Assembly (NCBI RefSeq): GCF_041397485.1
Contig: NZ_JAWKWO010000002.1
Coordinates: 124,001-188,000 of the forward strand
Direction: 5' to 3'
Source of the DNA: Zhengella sp020637775
GTDB taxonomy: Bacteria > Pseudomonadota > Alphaproteobacteria > Rhizobiales > Rhizobiaceae
Length of the DNA: 64,000 nucleotides
The position numbers and the translations under genes were made by a program. Position 1 is the first letter of the stretch, and the number at the start of each line of letters is the position of its first letter. Below are positions 58,605 to 64,000 of this stretch, one piece after another. The notes under the pieces were generated by a model. That model was not told the origin of the DNA, did no database searches, and worked only from the letters and a program-made list of their open reading frames with translations.

Positions 58605-59453
58605 TCAATCGGCGAGGAATTCGCGCAGCAGGGAAATCTCGCTGTCGCTGGCCAGTGTCGGCGCATGGCCGACATTGTTGAATTCCACCAGTTCCGGCTG
58701 CGGACCGCGCCGCGTCATCTCTTCGGCGACCGCGCGCGGCAGGACATCGGACGTTTCGCCCCGCAGCAACAGCGTCCTGGCGGACACCGCGTCATAGGAG
58801 GGCCAGCAATCCAGGTCGCCCTTGTGCAGGGTGAATTGCGTGACGATGTGCGGATCGTAATGCACGGTCACCTTGCCGGAATCGGTGCGGCGGCTGGATG
58901 TGTCGGCCATGCGGCGCCAGAAGGCGGCGGTGTTCTCCCCGAACGGCGCGTAGTTGGTGCGCAGCCAGTCCTCCAGTTCGGCCACCGTGTCGAAGACCGG
59001 CGGCGCGCCGACATAGGCGGCAATGCGCCCCGAGGCGGCCTCCGGTATGGCCGGTCCGATATCGTTGATAACGAGATGCGTGATCCGCCCCTTGAGGCGG
59101 CCGCCCGCCAGCGTCACGCCGATCAGGCCACCCATCGAGGTGCCGACCCAGCGGGTTTCGCCGATGCCGTAATTGTCCAGGATGGCGACGGCATGGTCGC
59201 CGAAGGCGGCATAGGAATAGTCGACCGCCTCGTCATGCGCCCATGATGACAGGCCGCGTCCCAATGTGTCGGGGCAGACGACGAAATAGCGGTCCGAGAG
59301 GGCGGCGGCGGCTTCATCGAAATCGCGGCCGGTCCGCGCCAGGCCATGCCACATGACCAGCGGCGGACTGGCCGGGTCGCCCCATTCGGTGACATGGAGT
59401 TCATGCGCGCCGCAACGGATATAGGACGAGCGGGGAACGGGTGAAACCGGCAT
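58605..59453 (-). CDS. Alpha/beta hydrolase
   Basis: 282 residues of the alpha/beta-hydrolase fold. The oxyanion region is VMWHGLARTGRDFD, the nucleophile elbow GTSMGGLIG has serine near residue 106, and the C-terminal histidine is in NNVGHAPTL (~263). It hydrolyses an ester, amide or C-C bond that cannot be named. Its start codon overlaps the livM stop by one base, so it is the last gene of the Liv-type ABC operon and may act on the imported compound. Confidence 0.88.
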   Translation of the reverse strand: MPVSPVPRSSYIRCGAHELHVTEWGDPASPPLVMWHGLARTGRDFDEAAAALSDRYFVVCPDTLGRGLSSWAHDEAVDYSYAAFGDHAVAILDNYGIGETRWVGTSMGGLIGVTLAGGRLKGRITHLVINDIGPAIPEAASGRIAAYVGAPPVFDTVAELEDWLRTNYAPFGENTAAFWRRMADTSSRRTDSGKVTVHYDPHIVTQFTLHKGDLDCWPSYDAVSARTLLLRGETSDVLPRAVAEEMTRRGPQPELVEFNNVGHAPTLASDSEISLLREFLAD

Positions 59454-60568
59454 CAGTGGCCTCCCTTCTTCATGAGCGTGCCAGCGATTCCGGCGGGGAA
59501 GAAATAGACGAGCAGGATGAACAGGATGCCGAGCCAGAGCAGCCAGCGGTCCGGATCGACGAGATGGGGGACGAGCGGCAGGCTGGCGGTCGCTTCCGCG
59601 GCGCTTGCCATGACATCCTTGAGATAGAACTGCGCCAGCGTCATGATGACCACGCCGATGACCGCGCCGACCATGGTGCCCATGCCGCCGATGACGACCA
59701 TGAGCAGGATGTCGATCATGATGGCGAAGGAAAGGGTGGATTCCGGCCCCGTATATTTCAGCCAGACCGCCCAGACCACGCCGGCCAGCGCCGCGATCAC
59801 GGCCGCGATGACGAAGACCGCCGTGCGATAGGCCACGACCCGGTAGCCGATGGCCTCGGCGCGCAATTCGTTCTCGCGGATTGCCTCCAGAACGGTGCCG
59901 AGTGGCGAACGCACGATGCGCACAAGCGCGTAGAACAGCACGAGGCAGGTGAGGAAAACGAAGTAGTAGGCGGCGATCTTGCCGTTCATGGAGACGCCCG
60001 CGATTTTGAGCACCTTGCCGTTGTCGTCGGTGAGCAGCCTGGTGGCGGGCGAGAAGATCTTCGGGGCGGAATAGACGATGCCGTCCTCGCCGCCGGTGAA
60101 ATCGGACAGTTGCGAGGCGAGCACCATCATCACCGACGCTGCGGCCAGCGTGACCATGGCGAAGAAGATGGCCTTGACGCGCAGGCTGAGCACGCCGATG
60201 GCCACGGCCAGCAGCGCGGCCAGCGCCACGCCCGCCGCACCGCCCAGGAAAATGGCGTCGAAGCCCGCACCCATGGATTTCAGCGCCATGGCCGCGCCAT
60301 AGGCGCCAAGGCCGAAGAACATGGTGTGGGCGAAGGAGACGATGCCGGTATAGCCGATCAGCAGGTCGTAGCTGGCGGCCAGAACGATGAAGACGCAGAT
60401 GCGCGCCGCCACCTGCTGTGCCCGCACATCCGGAAACAGGAAGGGCGCGAAGGCGAGGCAGAAGGCGATCAGGGCCGCCGCGGACCAGACGATGATGCGG
60501 CCATTGCGCACGGCGCGGGCATGGGATGCGGCGGAGGCGGAAAGGGTGGCGGCGGTGGCGGTTGTCAT
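59453..60568 (-). CDS. livM: Branched-chain amino acid-type ABC transporter permease LivM
   Basis: 371 residues with about ten membrane segments and the LivM pattern (AASYDLLIGYTGIVSFAHTMFFGLGAYGAAMA near residue 47; IRENELRAEAIGYRV near 230). It forms the channel with LivH. There is a longer than usual loop (~145-185). The same family also serves urea, aromatic and amide importers, so the substrate need not be an amino acid. The gap to livH is 10 bp. Confidence 0.92.
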   Translation of the reverse strand: MTTATAATLSASAASHARAVRNGRIIVWSAAALIAFCLAFAPFLFPDVRAQQVAARICVFIVLAASYDLLIGYTGIVSFAHTMFFGLGAYGAAMALKSMGAGFDAIFLGGAAGVALAALLAVAIGVLSLRVKAIFFAMVTLAAASVMMVLASQLSDFTGGEDGIVYSAPKIFSPATRLLTDDNGKVLKIAGVSMNGKIAAYYFVFLTCLVLFYALVRIVRSPLGTVLEAIRENELRAEAIGYRVVAYRTAVFVIAAVIAALAGVVWAVWLKYTGPESTLSFAIMIDILLMVVIGGMGTMVGAVIGVVIMTLAQFYLKDVMASAAEATASLPLVPHLVDPDRWLLWLGILFILLVYFFPAGIAGTLMKKGGH

Positions 60569-60578
60569 TGCGTCCTCC

Positions 60579-61571
60579 TTACGGCTTGACGGCCGGGCGC
60601 AGGCCCCAGGGCCGCCAGAGCAGGACAGCCATCATCAGCAGCATGTTCGACGCCAGCGACAGTTTCGGAAACAGGAAGGCGACGTAATTGCCGAGCAGGC
60701 CGACGAGCAGCGCGCCCAGCAGCGAGCCCTCGATGGAGCCCAGCCCGCCGATGATGACGACGATGAAGACGAGGATCATCATCTCCGCGCCCAGCGTGCC
60801 GGAGATGAGGCCCTGATAGCCCGCCCACATCGCCCCGCCCATGGCGGCCAGCGCCGAACCGGCCATGAAGACGCCAACGAAGATCCGGTCGATGCGGAAG
60901 CCGAGCGCCTCCACCATTTCGCGATTTTCGACCCCGGCGCGGATGAGCAGGCCGATACGCGTCCGGTTGAGAACGAGGTAGAGCGCCACGAAGGCGACGA
61001 GGCCGAGCAGGCAGGCGAAGATGCGATAGGTCTCGATGGCGACATCGCCGATGATGACCGAGCCTTCGAGAATGGCCGGGCGCGGCACCGGAATGGGCGC
61101 GCCGCCCCAGATGGCGAGAATCAGTTGTTCGGCCACGATCAGCGCGCCGATGGTGATGAGAATCTGGCGCAGGTGGTCGCGATAGACCGGCTTGACGATG
61201 ACGCGCTCGAAGAACCAGCCGGCGGCAAGGCCGAACAGGGCAGCGGCGGCAATGGCTGCAAAGAGCGCCAGCAGGTTGAGCACGGCAGAGTCCGCACCGA
61301 CCCATGCGGCCAGGCCGGCCAGGACGCTGGCGGCGATGAAGGCGCCAAAGGAGATGAAGGCCGAGTGGCCGAAGTTCAACACGTCCATCAGCCCGAAGAC
61401 GAGGCTCAGGCCCGAGGCCATGAGAAAGATCATCATGCCCATGGCCAGCCCCGCCACCGTCAGCGTCACCCAGGACGAGACCGAGCCGATCAGCGGCAGG
61501 GCGAGGACCATGAGGACCAGCGGCAGGAGGTTGACGCCGCCGAAACGGTTGATGACATCCGAAGCGTTCAT
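60579..61571 (-). CDS. livH: Branched-chain amino acid-type ABC transporter permease LivH
   Basis: 330 residues with eight or nine membrane segments and the LivH pattern (GLSLVFGLMDVLNFGHSAFISFGAFIAAS near residue 55; IRAGVENREMVEALGFRI near 205). It is the partner of LivM. It starts at ATG 61571, 12 bp after the livF stop, continuing the operon. Confidence 0.92.
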   Translation of the reverse strand: MNASDVINRFGGVNLLPLVLMVLALPLIGSVSSWVTLTVAGLAMGMMIFLMASGLSLVFGLMDVLNFGHSAFISFGAFIAASVLAGLAAWVGADSAVLNLLALFAAIAAAALFGLAAGWFFERVIVKPVYRDHLRQILITIGALIVAEQLILAIWGGAPIPVPRPAILEGSVIIGDVAIETYRIFACLLGLVAFVALYLVLNRTRIGLLIRAGVENREMVEALGFRIDRIFVGVFMAGSALAAMGGAMWAGYQGLISGTLGAEMMILVFIVVIIGGLGSIEGSLLGALLVGLLGNYVAFLFPKLSLASNMLLMMAVLLWRPWGLRPAVKP

Positions 61572-61583
61572 GTCGCGGTTCCC

Positions 61584-62306
61584 CTACTGGTGCGCGTCGA
61601 GCGACAGGCTCAGCAGCTTCGTCTGAAGCGCCTTGTCGGCAACGAGGTCGGCCATGGCGCCGGAATGGACGATGCGCCCGTCGTCGATGACGGACACGCC
61701 GCTGCCCAGCGCCGAGGCGAACATGAAATTCTGCTCGACGAGGAGAATGGTCGTGTCGGCCGCCACTTCGCGGAAGGCATCCACCATGGCGCGGATGATG
61801 GCCGGCGCGAGGCCCTTTGTCGGTTCGTCGATGAGGATCAGCTCGCGCGGCTCGATGATGGCGCGCGAGATGGCGAGCATCTGTTTCTGCCCGCCCGACA
61901 GCGCCCAGGCCGGCTTTTGCCAGAATGTTCGCATGGCGGGGAACAGGTCCTGGATCCATGCCAGCCGCCGGGCGTCGAACGTGCCGTCCCGCGCGGCAAG
62001 CCGCATGTTCTCCTCCACCGTCAGGCCGCCGAAAATGCCCATGTTCTCCGGAACGAAGGCGATGCCCAGGCGGGCGATGTCAGAGGTATGCAGACTTGTG
62101 ATGTCCTGCCCGCGGAAACGGACAGCGCCGGCGCGCGCCTTCCACAGGCCCATGATGGTGCGCAGGGTCGTCGTCTTGCCCGCGCCATTGCGGCCAAGCA
62201 GGACATAGACGCCGCCCTCGGGCACGGCGAGATCGATGCCATGCAGGATCTGATACTGCGCGATGTCGGTATGCACGCCCTCCATCGAAAGCACGGGCGC
62301 GCTCAT
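61584..62306 (-). CDS. livF: ABC transporter ATP-binding protein LivF
   Basis: 240 residues. Walker A is GRNGAGKTTT (~38), then the LivF-type Q-loop VPENMGIFGGLTVEENM, signature LSGGQKQMLAISRA and Walker B LILIDEPTKGLAP. It powers the LivHM permease with LivG. The ATG at 62306 overlaps the livG stop by 4 bp. Confidence 0.94.
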   Translation of the reverse strand: MSAPVLSMEGVHTDIAQYQILHGIDLAVPEGGVYVLLGRNGAGKTTTLRTIMGLWKARAGAVRFRGQDITSLHTSDIARLGIAFVPENMGIFGGLTVEENMRLAARDGTFDARRLAWIQDLFPAMRTFWQKPAWALSGGQKQMLAISRAIIEPRELILIDEPTKGLAPAIIRAMVDAFREVAADTTILLVEQNFMFASALGSGVSVIDDGRIVHSGAMADLVADKALQTKLLSLSLDAHQ

Positions 62307-63070
62307 GCCGCGTCCTCCGCCGGAATGCCGAGGTAGATTTCGCGCACGATGGGCAGCGCGATCACCGCGTCGGGGGGGCCGTCGGCGACAAGCTCGCCAT
62401 TGTGCAGGACGACGATCCGGTCGGCCAGCGCGCGTACCACGTCCATCTTGTGCTCCACCAGAAGGATGGTTTTCGTTTTGTCCTGCTTGATGTCGGCAAT
62501 GAGTTCGAGAATCACGGGTGCTTCGTCGACGCTCATGCCGGCGGTCGGTTCGTCGAACATGAAGATGTCCGGCTCCATGGCCAGCAGAAGCGCCACTTCC
62601 AGCTTGCGCTGGTCGCCATGCGGCAGGGCGGCGGCGGGCATGTGCGCCACGCGCTCCAGCCGGGCGCTCGCAAGATGCCGTTCGGCCGTCTCGACCAGGT
62701 TGCGAAAGGCGGAGACCGGGCGGAACAGGCGCGGGCCGATGCCGTGGCGCGCCTGCACGGCCAGGCGGATGTTTTCCAGCACGGAAAGCTTGGGAAAGAG
62801 ATTGGTCAACTGGAACGCGCGGCCCATGCCGGCCTTGGCGCGGGCCGAGGGCGAAAGCGCGGTGATGTCGCGGCCATCCTTGAGGATGGTGCCGGCCGAC
62901 GGTTTCAACTGGCCAGACATGAGGTTGAACCATGTCGTCTTGCCGGCGCCGTTCGGGCCGACGATCACGGTCAGTTCGCCGGGTGTGAAGTCGCAGGTCA
63001 CGGCATTGACGGCGACATGGCCGCCGAAGCGGATGGTCAGGTCGCGGGATTGAAGCGATGGCTTGGACAT
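62303..63070 (-). CDS. livG: ABC transporter ATP-binding protein LivG
   Basis: 255 residues with Walker A GPNGAGKTT (~39), Q-loop RAFQLTNLFPKLSVLENIRLA and Walker B IFMFDEPTAGMS. The signature is LPHGDQRKLEVALLLA rather than LSGGQ, a normal variant in LivG proteins (LSHGEQR type). It is the second ATPase of the importer. It is preceded on the minus strand by a hairpin in the gap from the binding-protein gene. Confidence 0.93.
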   Translation of the reverse strand: MSKPSLQSRDLTIRFGGHVAVNAVTCDFTPGELTVIVGPNGAGKTTWFNLMSGQLKPSAGTILKDGRDITALSPSARAKAGMGRAFQLTNLFPKLSVLENIRLAVQARHGIGPRLFRPVSAFRNLVETAERHLASARLERVAHMPAAALPHGDQRKLEVALLLAMEPDIFMFDEPTAGMSVDEAPVILELIADIKQDKTKTILLVEHKMDVVRALADRIVVLHNGELVADGPPDAVIALPIVREIYLGIPAEDAA

Positions 63071-63112
63071 GACGCCAATGATCCGCCTTGTCTGTTGCGG
63101 TTGTCAGCGGGC

Positions 63113-63143
63113 GGGGCGCCGGCCGGCAGGCAGCCGGCGTCCC
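63113..63143 (-). terminator. Intercistronic hairpin between livK-type and livG genes
   Basis: GGGGCGCCGGC (63113-63123) and GCCGGCGTCCC (63133-63143) form an 11-bp stem with one mismatch or wobble pair around a 9-nt loop. It begins 11 bp after the binding-protein stop. There is no T-run. It probably lowers expression of the downstream permease and ATPase genes relative to the binding protein, like the hairpin at 241-276. Confidence 0.45.
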
Positions 63144-63153
63144 GTTTGCGTGG

Positions 63154-64000
63154 TTACTGGTTGTTGCGGCCGACGGGGATATCCATCTCGTCAGCGGTGA
63201 TTTCGCGCACCAGTTCCGGGATGGCCCAGGCCACGTTGTCATCGACCCTGATCTTGAAGTGGTACATGGACTGGAGGGCCTGATGGTCTTCCGGACGGAA
63301 GGTCATGGACCCCTTGGGCGTTTCCCAGCTCATGCCTTCCATGGTGGAAATCAGCGTCTCCGTGTCCCATTCATCGGCCGTTTCCAGCGCCTTGGTGATG
63401 GCGAGCGCAGCCGCCATGCCGCCGGCGGTGAAGAAGTCCGGGGGCGAGCCGAAGCGCTTCTGGTGTTCGGCGACAAGCCAGTCGTTGATCTCGTTCTTCG
63501 GCAGTTCGTAGTAATAGTAGATGGCGCCTTCCATGCCCGGCACCTGCTTGTAGGAAGCCATGGCAGGCAGGATGTTGCCGCCGGTGGAAATCTCGATGCC
63601 GTAGCGGCCCGGATCGGCAGCCGTAATGGGCGTCATGGCGTCAATGCCGGCGACATAGATGACAATGACCTTGCGGCCGTCCTTGTCCTTGAGCGCGTTG
63701 AACATGCGCTCGATGGTGGCGGTGAAATCCGTGGTCTTGAGCGGCACGTATTCCTCGGCCACCACGGTGGCGCCGGTGCCTTCCAGCGCCTTCTTGAAGG
63801 CCGCGATGCCGTCCTTGCCGAAGGCGTAGTCCTGGGCGAGCGTGGCGACGAAGAGGTTGCCGTCCGGCTTGAGCGCCTTGGCCTGGGCCTGCATGTCCAT
63901 GGACGAATTACGCGAGGTCTTGAAGACGTAGCGGTTGGAATCCGGTCCGGTGAGCGAATCGGCGACGGCCGGCTCAACGACGAGAATCTTCTCGTATTCG
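63154..64000 (-). CDS. ABC transporter substrate-binding protein, LivK/amide-type (5' end beyond window)
   Basis: The frame is open from the window end (64000) to the stop at 63154, giving ~281 residues without a start. The Leu/Ile/Val-binding fold is seen in NLFVATLAQDYAFGKDGIAAFKKALEGTGATVVAEEYVPLKTTDFT and in FFTAGGMAAALAITKALETAD. Features such as GNILPAMASYKQVPG and the YYYYELPKNEINDWLVAEHQKRFG stretch resemble binding proteins often annotated for amino acids, urea or aromatic acids. The substrate is unknown. It is the first of the visible Liv-type operon genes. Confidence 0.9.
   Translation of the reverse strand, partial: EYEKILVVEPAVADSLTGPDSNRYVFKTSRNSSMDMQAQAKALKPDGNLFVATLAQDYAFGKDGIAAFKKALEGTGATVVAEEYVPLKTTDFTATIERMFNALKDKDGRKVIVIYVAGIDAMTPITAADPGRYGIEISTGGNILPAMASYKQVPGMEGAIYYYYELPKNEINDWLVAEHQKRFGSPPDFFTAGGMAAALAITKALETADEWDTETLISTMEGMSWETPKGSMTFRPEDHQALQSMYHFKIRVDDNVAWAIPELVREITADEMDIPVGRNNQ

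Noticed and set aside
59441..62336. Long plus-strand frames opposite the Liv operon
   Set aside because: Reverse shadows of livM, livH and livF; the products are acidic/His-rich low-complexity sequence.

Overview
The window is high-GC and looks like chromosomal DNA of an alphaproteobacterium of the order Hyphomicrobiales (Rhizobiales). Several gene orders that are typical of that group support this: nfuA-uspA-trpS-murJ-glnD next to maeB and mutS, lptC-lptA-lptB-rpoN-hpf-ptsN, hrpB beside the ActS/ActR (RegB/RegA) redox pair, the DUF1150-Hsp20 pair, cysG-DUF2849-cysI-cysH-DUF934, and an olsB gene for ornithine-lipid synthesis. The species cannot be named from the sequence alone. I found no rRNA, tRNA, CRISPR array, transposase, integrase or phage gene.

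Layout. Positions 1-7.6 kb carry transport genes on the plus strand: the 3' end of a TRAP binding protein, both TRAP permeases, a TauE/SafE-type permease and a BASS-like permease, then a YnjBCD-type ABC importer whose ATPase gene overlaps hrpB. At 10-12 kb lies ActS/ActR, then mmcB, a CueR/HmrR-type copper sensor and an L,D-transpeptidase. From 13.9 to 23.2 kb a minus-strand run encodes Fe-S scaffold, stress, tryptophanyl-tRNA, peptidoglycan-flippase, nitrogen-sensing and malic-enzyme functions. mutS, olsB and a large hybrid histidine kinase follow. At 29.3-31.1 kb an intact MATE efflux gene sits between two unrecognised gene fragments, which looks like a piece of a foreign operon. From 31.2 to 43.9 kb are housekeeping genes: acuI/yhdH, lspA, two RNA methyltransferases, an OCD-family gene, ihfB, sppA, the Lpt genes, rpoN, hpf, ptsN and Hsp20. 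From 44 to 53 kb are nucleoside salvage (nucleoside hydrolase, ribokinase, adenosine kinase), DNA repair (an Ogt-type methyltransferase and nth), membrane proteins and an FKBP isomerase. From 53.2 to 57.3 kb lies assimilatory sulfate reduction. The window ends with a Liv-type ABC importer (five genes, the binding protein cut by the window edge) plus a co-transcribed alpha/beta hydrolase.

How the genes relate. There is a concentration of nitrogen/carbon regulators (GlnD, RpoN, EIIA-Ntr, IHF-beta, MaeB) and of envelope biogenesis genes (LptC/A/B, MurJ, LspA, SppA, L,D-transpeptidase, OlsB). Regulatory sites that can be read directly include a perfect Irr/ICE-type palindrome upstream of nfuA, an RpoH-like promoter upstream of hsp20, a bidirectional terminator after the L,D-transpeptidase, a terminator after ptsN, and hairpins between the binding-protein and downstream genes in both the TRAP and Liv operons.

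I do not see a defence island or a clearly new multi-gene system. The best leads are the MATE islet with truncated flanking genes, the ICE box on the NifU-type scaffold gene, the uncharacterised DUF2849/DUF934 partners in the sulfate operon, a 31-residue membrane microprotein, and a degenerate receiver domain in the hybrid kinase.
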